Assembly: GCA_945883505.1 (NCBI GenBank)
Contig: CAMCXL010000008.1
Coordinates: 1 to 64,000 of the forward strand
Length of the DNA stretch: 64,000 bases
DNA from: Rhodoluna limnophila
GTDB lineage: Bacteria > Actinomycetota > Actinomycetes > Actinomycetales > Microbacteriaceae
Direction of reading: 5' to 3'
Part shown: positions 33,897 through 43,028 of the stretch, one piece after another
Layout of the letters: each line of letters opens with the position of its first letter
Position numbering within the stretch: position 1 is the first letter of the stretch
The notes under the pieces: model-generated
The model's database searches: none
What the model was told of the DNA's origin: nothing
What the model saw: only the letters and a program-made list of their open reading frames with translations
Position numbers and translations under genes: made by a program

Positions 33897-35558
33897 ATGA
33901 AAGACCAGCAGTTTGTGATCGGTGTTGATTACGGAACCCTGTCCGGACGGGCCGTGGTGGTTCGCGTATCAGATGGTCAAGAACTAGCCAGCGCCGCTTT
34001 TGATTATCCGAACGCTGTAATGGATGAAAAACTCAATTCTTCCGGGGAGCAACTTCCTCCCGATTGGGCGCTGCAGGATGCTGGCGACTACGTTGAGGTG
34101 CTAAAAAACGCCGTGCCAGCAGCTGTCAAGCTCGCCGGTATTGATCCGGCACAAGTAATAGGTATAGCAACTGACTTCACGGCTTGCACCATGGTCCCGG
34201 TGATTGAAGACGGTACACCGCTTAGTCAACTTCCAGAATTCAAAAACCGACCACACGCCTACGTAAAACTCTGGAAGCATCACGCAGCTCAGCCCCAGGC
34301 TGATCGAATCAACGAGACCGCAAGAAAGATGAACGAATACTGGATGCCGCGCTACGGCGGACAGATCTCCTCGGAGTGGGAACTGGCAAAAGGTCTTCAG
34401 CTTCTTGAGGAAGATCCAGAAATCTATAACTTTATGTACCGGTTTGTGGAGGCCGCTGACTGGATCATTTGGCAGCTATCTGGAAACTATGTCCGAAACG
34501 CCTGCACCGCTGGATACAAAGGTAACCTGCAAGACGGCAAATACCCATCAAAAGAATTCTTTGCTGCCCTAAACCCTGACTTTGCCGGCTTTGCTGGGAA
34601 GATTGACCACGAAATCGGTCAGCTTGGAGACAAGGCAGGAACCCTTACTGCCCAGGCTGCCGCCTGGACTGGGCTTCCAGAGGGCATTGCGGTCGCTGTT
34701 GGAAATGTGGACGCCCACGTGACGGCCCCGGCAGCCAAGGCCACTAAGCCCGGCCAGATGGTGGCAATCATGGGAACTTCCACCTGCCACGTCATGAACG
34801 GGGACAAGCTCGCTGAAGTGCCGGGTATGTGTGGGGTGGTGGATGGCGGAATCGTTTCTGGATACTTCGGCTACGAAGCCGGTCAGTCTGGCGTTGGGGA
34901 TATCTTCGCCTGGTATGTCAACAATCAGGTTCCTGGGCACTACTTTGAGCAAGCCGAAAAGCTTGGCAAGTCAATCCACGAGCACCTGACTGATTTATCG
35001 GCCAAACAAGAAGTTGGAGAGCATGGACTGGTTGCCTTGGATTGGCACTCCGGAAATCGTTCGGTGCTGGTAGATCATGAGCTATCCGGGGTTTTGATTG
35101 GGGCGACGCTAACTACCAAGGCTGAAGATGGTTACAGGGCGCTTCTGGAGTCAACTGCTTTTGGAACTAGAAAAATTGTTGAGACTTTCCGCGACTCGGG
35201 AATTCCAGTCACGGAGTTCATTGTTGCCGGAGGATTGCTAAAAAATAAATTCTTGATGCAGCTCTACTCTGACATAACCCGTCTGCCACTTAGCGTTATC
35301 AACTCCGAGCAAGGACCAGCTCTTGGATCAGCCATTCACGCTGCTGTTGCAGCTGGTGCCTACAACTCTGTGTTGGAAGCATCGGATGCAATGGGAAGTG
35401 TCACACCGGCGCTATACAAACCAAACGAAGAACGTGCCAAAGCTTACGACTTGCTTTATGCCGAGTACGAACTGTTGCACGACTACTTCGGTCGCGGAGC
35501 CAACGATGTAATGAAGCGACTCAAGAAAATCAGGAGAGAGGCCTCAAGTGTCAAATAA
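33897..35558 (+). CDS. araB: Ribulokinase (FGGY family)
   Basis: 553 residues from the ATG at 33897, which has GAAGG 9 bases upstream and begins KDQQFVIGVDYGTLSGRAVV, the phosphate-binding start of FGGY kinases. An ATG 27 bases upstream overlaps the operator and lacks a ribosome site. Other motifs: IGIATDFTACTMVPV, the sugar-site segment ISSEWELAKGLQLLEEDP, MGTSTCHVMNG and FIVAGGLLKNKFLMQLYSDI. It phosphorylates L-ribulose with ATP. It overlaps araD by 11 bases. Confidence 0.96.
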   Translation: MKDQQFVIGVDYGTLSGRAVVVRVSDGQELASAAFDYPNAVMDEKLNSSGEQLPPDWALQDAGDYVEVLKNAVPAAVKLAGIDPAQVIGIATDFTACTMVPVIEDGTPLSQLPEFKNRPHAYVKLWKHHAAQPQADRINETARKMNEYWMPRYGGQISSEWELAKGLQLLEEDPEIYNFMYRFVEAADWIIWQLSGNYVRNACTAGYKGNLQDGKYPSKEFFAALNPDFAGFAGKIDHEIGQLGDKAGTLTAQAAAWTGLPEGIAVAVGNVDAHVTAPAAKATKPGQMVAIMGTSTCHVMNGDKLAEVPGMCGVVDGGIVSGYFGYEAGQSGVGDIFAWYVNNQVPGHYFEQAEKLGKSIHEHLTDLSAKQEVGEHGLVALDWHSGNRSVLVDHELSGVLIGATLTTKAEDGYRALLESTAFGTRKIVETFRDSGIPVTEFIVAGGLLKNKFLMQLYSDITRLPLSVINSEQGPALGSAIHAAVAAGAYNSVLEASDAMGSVTPALYKPNEERAKAYDLLYAEYELLHDYFGRGANDVMKRLKKIRREASSVK

Positions 35559-36198
35559 CTTCGCGCAAGAAAGAAAGTTACTTGCCGACCTGCACACCCA
35601 GCTATTCGAAGCTGGGCTAGTGGTCTGGTCCGGTGGAAATATTTCTCAGCGGGTGGACGGTGGCTTTTTGATTAAGCCAAGTGGGCTGATGTATTCAGAG
35701 CTCACTCCAGAGTCCATGGTCTATTGCGACTTCGAGGGAAAAGTTATTGACGGAAACCATGCTCCATCGAGTGACACCGCGGCTCACGCCTACGTCTACA
35801 AAAACATGCCCGAGGTTGGAGGCGTGGTTCACACCCACTCCAACTACGCCAGCGCCTTTGCAGCCGTGAATGAGCCAATCCCCTGCATTCTGACCGCCAT
35901 CGCTGACGAGTTCGGGGGAGATATCCCGGTGGGCCCATTTGCCGAGATCGGGGATGATTCGATCGGTAAGGGCATAGTCTCAACCCTTTCTGGACACCGC
36001 TCCAAAGCGGTCCTGATGGCCCAGCACGGTGTCTTCACCATTGGTAAGGACGCCAAATCAGCCCTCAAGGCGGCGGTTATGTGCGAGGACGTGGCCAAAT
36101 CTGCCCACCTGGCTCTGGGGCTAGGAACCCCGCAAAGGCTGCCTCAGGAGGCTATAGACCGGTTATTCAATCGTTATCAAAACGTTTACGGACAGTAA
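35548..36198 (+). CDS. araD: L-ribulose-5-phosphate 4-epimerase
   Basis: 216 residues, GTG start inside the end of araB with GGAGAG upstream. Class II aldolase/epimerase family: GNISQR, IKPSGLMYSEL, and the zinc-binding VHTHSNYASAF (HxH) with a further histidine in MAQHGVFTIG. It turns L-ribulose-5-phosphate into D-xylulose-5-phosphate, which enters the pentose-phosphate pathway. Last catabolic gene of the locus, followed by a 221-base gap and then the transporter genes. Confidence 0.95.
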   Translation: MSNNFAQERKLLADLHTQLFEAGLVVWSGGNISQRVDGGFLIKPSGLMYSELTPESMVYCDFEGKVIDGNHAPSSDTAAHAYVYKNMPEVGGVVHTHSNYASAFAAVNEPIPCILTAIADEFGGDIPVGPFAEIGDDSIGKGIVSTLSGHRSKAVLMAQHGVFTIGKDAKSALKAAVMCEDVAKSAHLALGLGTPQRLPQEAIDRLFNRYQNVYGQ

Positions 36199-36254
36199 CA
36201 AAAACCGCTTACCTTAGCCCCAAAAAGGTGCCAAACTAGGTGAGCCCTCAAGAT

Positions 36255-36266
36255 GTGAGCGTTCAC
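36255..36266. promoter_or_regulatory. LacI-type operator in the gap before the transporter genes
   Basis: GTGAGCGTTCAC: arms GTGA/TCAC around a CG-centred GCGT core, similar in plan to the araB operator. It lies 57 bases after araD and 153 bases before the binding-protein gene, where a separate transporter promoter is expected. The rest of this 221-base gap shows no other clear element apart from the AAAGGA ribosome site. Confidence 0.42.
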
Positions 36267-36419
36267 CTAAATCGAGTTTTCGAGCTTTGTGGATGCCCTG
36301 TCTGAAAGAGGTCGACCGGCTGGTTCCTTGGATCTTGTCGGTCAACTCAGTTGGGATGGACGCTACTGAGAAAAAAGTGTTCGGCTGGTCCAGCCGGCAA
36401 ATCGAAAGGAACAACACAG

Positions 36420-37538
36420 TTGCTTAAGAAAATCACAAGAATTGCTGCTGTAGCTGCCGCTGCCGCACTAGTTCTATCAGGTTGTGCAGCCACAACCGCA
36501 GACACAGACTCCGCAGAAGGCGGTCTAATCGGTGTATCGATGCCTACCCAGTCATCAACCCGTTGGATCAGCGACGGCGAGTCCATCAAGGCTGAGCTAG
36601 AAGCACAAGGATTCACCGTTGACTTGCAGTATGCAGAAGACGACATTCCTACCCAGGTATCACAGCTTGAGGGTATGTTGACCAAGGGCGCAAAGGCTCT
36701 AATCATCGCAGCCATCGACGGAACTCAGCTAACTGACGTTCTTCAGGCAGCAGCTGACGCAAGCGTTCCAGTTATCGCTTACGACCGTTTGATTCGTGAC
36801 AGCGCCAACGTGAACTACTACGCAACCTTTGACAACTTCAAGGTTGGAGTTCAGCAGGCAACATCACTACTAGTTGGAATGGGTGTATTCGCATCTGAGG
36901 ATTCAACCTCAGCTGACGGCCCTAACGCAGCTGGTCCATGGAACATCGAGCTTGTTGCTGGTTCCCTAGATGACAACAACGCGTTCTTCTTCTTCAACGG
37001 TGCGATGAGTATTCTTCAGCCACTAATTGACTCTGGAGTTCTAGTTGTGAAGTCTGGTCAGACTGACATCGAGCAGGTTGCAACCCTTCGTTGGGATGGC
37101 GCTGTAGCTCAGAAGCGTATGGAAGATATTTTGGTTGGAAACTACGCTAGCGACACACTGCACGGCGTTCTTTCACCATACGACGGTCTAAGCCGCGGAG
37201 TTATCGCAGCTTTGGTTGACGCAGGTTACACCAAGGACACTCTTCCAACAATCGTGGGCCAGGATGCAGAAACCGCATCTGTTCAGTCCATGCTTGATGG
37301 CGAGCAGTACTCAACCATCTTCAAGGACACTCGCGAACTAGCGAAGGTTGCAGTTGCTATGGCAGTTGCTATCTTGAACGGTGCAGAGCCTGAGGTTAAC
37401 GACACTTCAACTTACGACAACGGAGTAAAGGTTGTTCCATCATTCCTTCTAACCCCGTACATCGTAACTGTTGACAACTACAAGGAACTATTGATCGACT
37501 CTGGCTACATCAACGAGGCCGACCTAGTACTTCCGTAG
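36420..37538 (+). CDS. Monosaccharide ABC transporter substrate-binding lipoprotein (ChvE type)
   Basis: 372 residues from TTG at 36420 with AAAGGA upstream; a longer frame would precede the signal peptide with a hydrophilic stretch. The signal peptide [20 protein letters not shown] ends at a lipobox with C22. The mature protein is a type I periplasmic-binding fold: [62 protein letters not shown]-type segment and [15 protein letters not shown]. This is the pattern of ChvE-like proteins for arabinose, galactose or xylose. Located after araBAD genes and before the matching ATPase and permease, so L-arabinose is the probable substrate. Confidence 0.9.
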   Translation: MLKKITRIAAVAAAAALVLSGCAATTADTDSAEGGLIGVSMPTQSSTRWISDGESIKAELEAQGFTVDLQYAEDDIPTQVSQLEGMLTKGAKALIIAAIDGTQLTDVLQAAADASVPVIAYDRLIRDSANVNYYATFDNFKVGVQQATSLLVGMGVFASEDSTSADGPNAAGPWNIELVAGSLDDNNAFFFFNGAMSILQPLIDSGVLVVKSGQTDIEQVATLRWDGAVAQKRMEDILVGNYASDTLHGVLSPYDGLSRGVIAALVDAGYTKDTLPTIVGQDAETASVQSMLDGEQYSTIFKDTRELAKVAVAMAVAILNGAEPEVNDTSTYDNGVKVVPSFLLTPYIVTVDNYKELLIDSGYINEADLVLP

Positions 37539-37553
37539 TACACAGAAGCAATA

Positions 37554-37591
37554 TCCTTACCCGTGGGCCCTTTTCGGCCCACGGGTAAGGA
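37554..37591 (+). terminator. Perfect 16-bp hairpin between binding-protein and ATPase genes
   Basis: TCCTTACCCGTGGGCC and GGCCCACGGGTAAGGA pair fully around CTTTTC. No T-run follows (AATTTCTG), so it is probably a partial terminator or 3' stabiliser that leaves more binding-protein mRNA than gguAB mRNA, as is known for malE-type operons. Confidence 0.6.
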
Positions 37592-37637
37592 ATTTCTGAA
37601 GTAGATTTGAAGAACCAATCAGAGTCGGGAGTAACCA

Positions 37638-39179
37638 ATGGCGTCTAATTCCATTCTGGAGATGAAAAACATCACCAAGATCTTCCCAGGAGTGAAGGCC
37701 CTCGATGACGTGAGTCTCACGGTCGAGCGAGGCGAAATACACGCAATCTGCGGCGAAAACGGAGCCGGCAAATCCACCCTTATGAAAGTACTTTCGGGGG
37801 TTTATGCATTCGGTACCTACATCGGTGACATCGTTTATGAAAACGAGGTCAGGAAGTTTGCAAACATCAGCGATAGCGAAGCCCAGGGCATCGTTATCAT
37901 CCACCAAGAGCTGGCTCTAAGCCCTCACCTTTCAATCGCTGAAAACATTTTTCTAGGCAACGAGATCAAAAACGTCTTTGGTCTGATCAACTGGAATAAG
38001 ACCTATCAAGAGGCCTCGAGCCTGATGGCCAGGGTTGGGCTCAAGGAAGACCCCAACCTGCCGATCAAGGACGTGGGTGTTGGAAAGCAGCAGCTTGTTG
38101 AAATTGCCAAGGCGCTTTCTAAGCGAGTCAAGCTACTTATCTTGGATGAGCCCACAGCCGCTCTAAACGACGAGGACTCGGCTCACCTGCTTGATTTGCT
38201 CAGGCACCTAAAGGGTCAAGGAATCACCTCCATCATCATTTCTCACAAGCTCAATGAGATTGAGGCCATTGCTGACACCACCACAATCCTTCGGGACGGT
38301 AAGACCATTGAATCCCTCAACATGAAAGGCTCCAAGGTTTCCCAGGAGCGCATCATCAAGGGCATGGTTGGTCGCGAGATGGACAATCGCTATCCGGCCC
38401 GAAATGCCGACATCGGCGATGAGATCCTTAGGGTCGAGAACTGGAGCGCTTACCACCCGATTGACAGCACAAGACTGGTGGTTGATGACGTCTCAATGAA
38501 CGTCCGCAAGGGCGAAATTGTCGGGCTTGCTGGAATCATGGGTGCCGGACGCACCGAGTTCGCAAGGAGCGTTTTCGGACACTCCTATGGAACAAACATC
38601 ACTGGCAAGGTCTACAAAAACGGCAAGGAGATCTCTGTTAAGACAATCTCGGAAGCCATTTCTAATGGCCTTGCATACGCCACAGAAGACCGCAAGCGCT
38701 TTGGGCTGAACCTCATCGAAGATGTCAAGAGAAACATCTCTCTTGCGTCACTGAAGTCCTTTGTGCGTTTTGGCCTAGTAAACGACAACGAGGAATACAA
38801 AAGAGCCAGTGAGTACCGAGCAAGTATGAACATCAAGTCTCCTTCGGTGCTTTCGGTAGTTGGTCAGCTCTCGGGAGGAAACCAGCAGAAAGTTGTTTTG
38901 TCTAAGTGGATTAACGTCAATCCCGATGTTCTGATTCTTGATGAGCCAACCCGAGGAATCGATGTTGGTGCAAAGTATGAGATTTACCTAATCATCCAGA
39001 GACTGGCTTCGGAAGGTAAGGGAGTAATTGTTATCTCCTCTGAGCTTCCAGAGCTAATTGGTATCTGTGATCGCATCTATGCAATCTCGGAGGGACGTAT
39101 CACCGGAGAAGTCTTGAGACAAGACGCTAAGCCAGAATTATTGATGAGCTACATGACCATGGAAAAGAGTAAGAAATAA
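37638..39179 (+). CDS. gguA: Monosaccharide ABC transporter ATPase (GguA type)
   Basis: 513 residues with two nucleotide-binding domains, as in all CUT2 sugar transporters. Domain 1: Walker [10 protein letters not shown], weak signature [15 protein letters not shown] and Walker [12 protein letters not shown]. Domain 2 (from ~265): degenerate Walker [10 protein letters not shown], signature [14 protein letters not shown] and Walker [15 protein letters not shown]. This asymmetry (one poor ATP site) is normal for the group. It sits between the ChvE-like lipoprotein and the permease, and its stop shares a base with the permease start (TAATG). Confidence 0.93.
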   Translation: MASNSILEMKNITKIFPGVKALDDVSLTVERGEIHAICGENGAGKSTLMKVLSGVYAFGTYIGDIVYENEVRKFANISDSEAQGIVIIHQELALSPHLSIAENIFLGNEIKNVFGLINWNKTYQEASSLMARVGLKEDPNLPIKDVGVGKQQLVEIAKALSKRVKLLILDEPTAALNDEDSAHLLDLLRHLKGQGITSIIISHKLNEIEAIADTTTILRDGKTIESLNMKGSKVSQERIIKGMVGREMDNRYPARNADIGDEILRVENWSAYHPIDSTRLVVDDVSMNVRKGEIVGLAGIMGAGRTEFARSVFGHSYGTNITGKVYKNGKEISVKTISEAISNGLAYATEDRKRFGLNLIEDVKRNISLASLKSFVRFGLVNDNEEYKRASEYRASMNIKSPSVLSVVGQLSGGNQQKVVLSKWINVNPDVLILDEPTRGIDVGAKYEIYLIIQRLASEGKGVIVISSELPELIGICDRIYAISEGRITGEVLRQDAKPELLMSYMTMEKSKK

Positions 39180-40429
39180 TGAGCACAGCAACCACCCAGA
39201 AAAAGAGCCCATTCGATGCCATTAAGTCCAGACTGCAGGGAGTTGATCTCCGTCAAAACGGAATCTTCCTGGCGCTAATTGGTCTTGTGATCTTCTTCGC
39301 CGCTACAACCCCAAACGCTGCGTCGATTAGCCCAACTAACTTCTCAAACCTCGTGGTCCAGAACGGCTACATCCTTGTTCTGGCAATCGGAATGGTTATG
39401 GTTATCATCGCTGGCCACATCGACCTATCGGTTGGTTCCATCGCAGCCTTTATTGGTGCGGTTGCCGGAATTCTCACGGTTCGACCAATCGAACAAGACG
39501 GTTGGGAGTGGCTCCCCGCACTGCCATGGTGGGGTGGAATCTTGGGCGCCATCCTGGTTGGAGCGATAGTGGGCATGTGGCAGGGCTTCTGGGTAGCTTA
39601 CGTTGGCATACCTGCCTTTATCGTGACCCTTGCTGGAATGCTTTTGTTCCGCGGTCTTGCCTTGATGACTCTTCAAAGCTCTAACATCGGACCTTTCCCA
39701 GACGAATTCCGAGCCATTGGAAACGGCTTCATCGACAAAGAAAAGACCTTGAATGGCCTGATTGGAATCCCTGAGCAGTTCAACGCAATTGCACTGATCA
39801 TCACCGCACTGGGTGTTGTAGCAATCTGGATTTCACAGCTACGTACCCGCGCAGGAAAAATCCGCTATGAACAGCCCGTCGAGCCAGTGTTCTGGTTCTA
39901 CGGCAAGAACGTAATTCTCAGCATCATGGTTGCCTACCTGGGAATCCAGCTTTCACAGGCCAACGGTATTCCAATCACATTGGTTGTCGTGGTGTTTTTG
40001 ATCTTGCTTTACACAATGATCATGAACAAGACCCCGTTTGGCCGCTACATCTACGCAATCGGTGGAAACCTGAATGCGGCAGTACTAAGCGGTATCAACG
40101 TTCGCCTGGTTAACTTCTTCCTCTTCGTAAACATCGGAGCGCTAGCTGCCCTATCGGGAGTCTTGATTACTGCTCGCATGAACTCGGCAGTTCCAAAGGC
40201 CGGAGACGGATTTGAGCTGGACGCCATTTCATCGGTGTTCATCGGTGGAGCTGCTGTTCAAGGTGGTGTTGGAACTGTAACTGGATCTATGCTCGGCGGA
40301 ATGATCCAGGGAGTTCTAGCCAACGGCATGAACTTGAACTCGGTAGGTATCGACGTTCAGATGACCATCAAGGGACTGGTTCTTCTGCTAGCCGTTGCCT
40401 TCGATGTTTGGAGTAAGCGCAGAAAGTAA
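39179..40429 (+). CDS. gguB: Monosaccharide ABC transporter permease (GguB type)
   Basis: 416 residues with about ten membrane segments and a soluble loop around 225-240. CUT2 permease signatures: GMVMVIIAGHIDLSVGSIAAF, YVGIPAFIVTLAGMLLFRGLA and, near the end, NSAVPKAGDGFELDAISSVF followed by IGGAAVQGG. It forms the channel of the arabinose importer with GguA and the lipoprotein. Last gene of the arabinose locus; a strong terminator follows 12 bases after the stop. Confidence 0.93.
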   Translation: MSTATTQKKSPFDAIKSRLQGVDLRQNGIFLALIGLVIFFAATTPNAASISPTNFSNLVVQNGYILVLAIGMVMVIIAGHIDLSVGSIAAFIGAVAGILTVRPIEQDGWEWLPALPWWGGILGAILVGAIVGMWQGFWVAYVGIPAFIVTLAGMLLFRGLALMTLQSSNIGPFPDEFRAIGNGFIDKEKTLNGLIGIPEQFNAIALIITALGVVAIWISQLRTRAGKIRYEQPVEPVFWFYGKNVILSIMVAYLGIQLSQANGIPITLVVVVFLILLYTMIMNKTPFGRYIYAIGGNLNAAVLSGINVRLVNFFLFVNIGALAALSGVLITARMNSAVPKAGDGFELDAISSVFIGGAAVQGGVGTVTGSMLGGMIQGVLANGMNLNSVGIDVQMTIKGLVLLLAVAFDVWSKRRK

Positions 40430-40441
40430 CTAGTCAAAGTC

Positions 40442-40473
40442 AAATGCCCAGGCCAATCGGCCTGGGCATTTTT
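40442..40473 (+). terminator. Rho-independent terminator after gguB
   Basis: AAATGCCCAGGCC and GGCCTGGGCATTT pair over 13 bp around AATC, followed by TT then CTT. It ends the rightward arabinose operon. Confidence 0.88.
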
Positions 40474-40526
40474 CTTGGCCTGATGCTTTGGGTGCTCTGG
40501 AATGAAGGGAACTGAATCATCAGGGT

Positions 40527-40564
40527 AAAACAGAAGGCGCCGGTTGCCCGACGCCTTCTGTTTT
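40527..40564 (-). terminator. Terminator of the actinorhodopsin gene (works both ways)
   Basis: AAAACAGAAGGCG and CGCCTTCTGTTTT pair over 13 bp around a 12-base GC-rich loop. Read leftward it lies 18 bases after the rhodopsin stop and ends in TTTT. It is symmetrical enough to stop rightward transcripts too. Confidence 0.85.
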
Positions 40565-40581
40565 GCTTTGAAGCTTAAGGG

Positions 40582-41346
40582 TTACTTGCCCTTGAACTCT
40601 GCAGTTGCAAATGCCTTGTCGTCCTCGGCGCTCTTCATGCGAGCGATCGAGAAGATCATTAGGCCGAATAGACACTTCGCCAAGATGTCAGCGATGGTGT
40701 ATCCGGTTTCGCGAAGAACAAAGCCCTGCTCGTCGAATCCAACAGCGTTCATGTTAGCGATGAACGCGATTGGGTAGACACCCCAGGTTGCAAGAAGAAG
40801 AAGACGTAGCTCCTTGATTCTTCTCTGAACCTGCTTGCTCTGCTTGGTAAGAGACTTACCTAGCTCAACGAACAAGATGTACAGGATGTACAGGAATGGA
40901 ATTGTTGACAATAGGCCCCAGATTGGAGCTGAAACTCCACCTAGGTCTAGCTGTGCGTCTCCTGGGTAACCAAGAGCAATCATCAGGGCAGCTGCTGGAA
41001 CTAGACGAACTAGTAGGGCAGTCTGAGCTGACTTAGCAAGAGCAAGAACCGCGATGGTCTCGACTAGTAGTAGTGGCACAGTTAGGAACCAGTCAACGTA
41101 GCGGTAACCGACGTTGTAGACGGCACCCTCTACTGCTTCTGGTCCGAATACTTCGTTGAAGCTGTCGAACATTCTGAAGTAGTGATAGGCAGCAATACCG
41201 GTCACTGTTGCAGACACCAAAACCGCCATGCGGTAGCGAGGCAGGACGCGCTCACGTGCAGATAGCAGGAAGATGGTGGTAAATAGCATGCTCGCAATAC
41301 CTAGCGAGAAGCCGTTATAAACGATCAGGTAACCTGATTCACTCAT
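40582..41346 (-). CDS. actR: Actinorhodopsin, light-driven proton pump
   Basis: 254 residues, seven membrane helices. Helix C RYVDWFLTVPLLLVE has R82, D85 (proton acceptor) and E96 (proton donor), the DTE set of an outward H+ pump. L93 sits at the proteorhodopsin position-105 tuning site, so green absorption is expected. H55 (AYHYFRM) matches the histidine that pairs with the acceptor. Helix G IADILAKCLFGL has D220 and K224, the retinal lysine. In helix E, G144 (PIWGLLSTIPF) aligns with the bulky F152 of green proteorhodopsin and with Gly156 of xanthorhodopsin, leaving the opening a carotenoid antenna needs. AAAGGA precedes ATG. No retinal or carotenoid genes are in the window. It lies between arabinose and galactose genes with its own terminator. 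Confidence 0.96.
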   Translation of the reverse strand: MSESGYLIVYNGFSLGIASMLFTTIFLLSARERVLPRYRMAVLVSATVTGIAAYHYFRMFDSFNEVFGPEAVEGAVYNVGYRYVDWFLTVPLLLVETIAVLALAKSAQTALLVRLVPAAALMIALGYPGDAQLDLGGVSAPIWGLLSTIPFLYILYILFVELGKSLTKQSKQVQRRIKELRLLLLATWGVYPIAFIANMNAVGFDEQGFVLRETGYTIADILAKCLFGLMIFSIARMKSAEDDKAFATAEFKGK

Positions 41347-41619
41347 TTATGTTGTTTCCTTTCAGCTGAGAGAGGCAAGCTGTAAGGCGTTACCGAAGAT
41401 AAGAACTTCATCGTCGATGCAACCTCGCATCACTTACACGCTTTTTAACCTACACCTCGGACCCAGAATTCATTGAGCCTTATGGCCTAAATTCACACGA
41501 TTTATTGGTGGTTTTCTACCAAAAAGGCTTGATTTTTCGGGCCTAAATGGCTGAATCGGTTTTTGGGCTAGTAGCTAGGTCGCCCAAAAGGGCTCTAAAC
41601 CGAACAGTTTTGGCTGGGG
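41347..41619 (-). other. Non-coding gap upstream of actinorhodopsin
   Basis: 273 bases. I see the AAAGGA ribosome site of the rhodopsin gene at its left end and weak -10-like boxes (TAGGTT, TATCTT) without good -35 partners. Two small hairpins occur: TTGGT/ACCAA near 41503-41520 and GCCC/GGGC near 41582-41593. The latter could weakly terminate the small upstream gene. The words GGCCTAAAT and GCCCAAAA recur. The rhodopsin promoter should be here but I cannot place it with confidence. Confidence 0.35.
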
Positions 41620-41820
41620 CTAGTCTCTCGCGAAGTGGGACTCTGAAAGGCCCTGGGATCCCTTGCTCAGAAAGGCGGAAACTGCAACATAGATGGACAG
41701 CACGATCACGGCGATAATTCCGACCGTGTTTAAGGCCATCAAGACTGTGATTTCGTTGAGCTCCAGAACTAGGGGCTCCGAGTAGTCAACCGCTTGGAGA
41801 ATTGAGCCGATTGCTGCCAT
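41620..41820 (-). CDS. Small single-span membrane protein upstream of actinorhodopsin
   Basis: 66 residues with a strong GGGAAGG ribosome site. The N-terminal ~24 residues are acidic/amphipathic (SEPLVLELNEITVLM), followed by one membrane helix (about 29-50, NTVGIIAVIVLSIYVAVSAF) and a short polar tail. I do not recognise the family. It is on the same strand as the rhodopsin gene 273 bases downstream and divergent from galT; the 65-base gap to galT holds TATAAG and TATAAA boxes usable in both directions. A partner or subunit role for the rhodopsin is only a possibility. Confidence 0.6.
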   Translation of the reverse strand: MAAIGSILQAVDYSEPLVLELNEITVLMALNTVGIIAVIVLSIYVAVSAFLSKGSQGLSESHFARD

Positions 41821-41885
41821 CTTGGTGCCTTCCCTTCGAGCTGTATTGCTTGACTATAAGTGTATAAAACAACTGGAGGGTGCGG

Positions 41886-43028
41886 GTGGACCCCCGGCCC
41901 GGTCAGGCCAGCCAGCTTCTTAGTAAACTTTGGCAAGTGAGCGAAATCCAGAAAGTGACCGCCCAGCTATTTGATGGCCGGGACATCCACTATTTCGATG
42001 ACGCCTCCTCAAAGCTTCCACAGCAGCGAAAGCCCGACCGCCGAGAGCCCGCCCAAAGACCCGAGCTGGCGGAGCTAAGACACGACCCACTAACCAATGA
42101 ATGGATTGCGGTCGCGGCCCACCGGCACACCAGGGCATTTTTGCCACCGACAAATCAGTGTCCGCTTTGCCCCGCAACAGATGAAAACCTAAGCGAGATC
42201 CCAGATAACTTTGATGTTGCCGTTTTCGAGAACAAGAACCCGGCCTTTGGGGCTCTCGGTGAAGGTGTCACAACAGCAGATCTAACAGTTTCAGCAAGCT
42301 ATGGACTCGGTGAGACAAGGCCCGCAGTTGGAAAATGCGAGGTAATAGTTTTTAGCCCAGAGCACAACGGCTCACTGGGTCAGATGCCGGTGGCCAGAGT
42401 TCACACCGTCCTAGAAGCCCTAGCCGATAGGACCGATGAGCTGCAAAGACTTCCCGGTGTGAAACAGGTATTCCCGTTTGAAAACCGTGGTGAGGAAATT
42501 GGAGTCACCCTGCACCACCCGCATGGCCAGATTTACTCCTATCCATATGTGACCCCGAAGACTCAGAAACTTATTGAGGCAGCAACCAAGAACCCCAACC
42601 TCTTTGATGAAGTCCTAAAGTTCGAAGCGGCTTCGTCGAGGGTGCTATTGGAATCCGATTCCTTTATCTCTTATGTGCCCTTTGCTGCAAGGTGGCCAAT
42701 CGAGGCTCACCTGCTTCCAAAGCGTGCCGTGAGAAATCACTCGGAGCTAACTTCTGATGAAAGGCTAGAACTTGCCAGCATGTACTCAAGCCTGCTTCGA
42801 GCCTTCGAGACTGTCTATGACAACCCTTCACCGTATATTGCAGCTTGGCATCAGGCTCCAACCATCGAGGCGGGCAAAAACCTTCGCTTGCAGCTTCAGA
42901 TAACTTCCCCTAGGCGAGCAGCCGACAAACTCAAGTACCTGGCAGGCTCGGAGTCCGCTATGGGCGCCTTCATCGCCGATATCCCAGCTGAGGCAATCGC
43001 CGATCAACTCAGGCAAGCGCTGTCTTGA
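41886..43028 (+). CDS. galT: Galactose-1-phosphate uridylyltransferase
   Basis: 380 residues from GTG at 41886, chosen because GGAGG lies 6 bases upstream; GTGs at 41880 and 41937 are alternatives. Leloir-pathway enzyme. HIT-like fold with [20 protein letters not shown], the zinc cysteines CPLC, ENKNPAF, and the active-site HHPHGQIY in which the second histidine of HPH takes UMP. C-terminal AAWHQAP completes the site. It overlaps galK by 4 bases. Confidence 0.94.
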   Translation: MDPRPGQASQLLSKLWQVSEIQKVTAQLFDGRDIHYFDDASSKLPQQRKPDRREPAQRPELAELRHDPLTNEWIAVAAHRHTRAFLPPTNQCPLCPATDENLSEIPDNFDVAVFENKNPAFGALGEGVTTADLTVSASYGLGETRPAVGKCEVIVFSPEHNGSLGQMPVARVHTVLEALADRTDELQRLPGVKQVFPFENRGEEIGVTLHHPHGQIYSYPYVTPKTQKLIEAATKNPNLFDEVLKFEAASSRVLLESDSFISYVPFAARWPIEAHLLPKRAVRNHSELTSDERLELASMYSSLLRAFETVYDNPSPYIAAWHQAPTIEAGKNLRLQLQITSPRRAADKLKYLAGSESAMGAFIADIPAEAIADQLRQALS

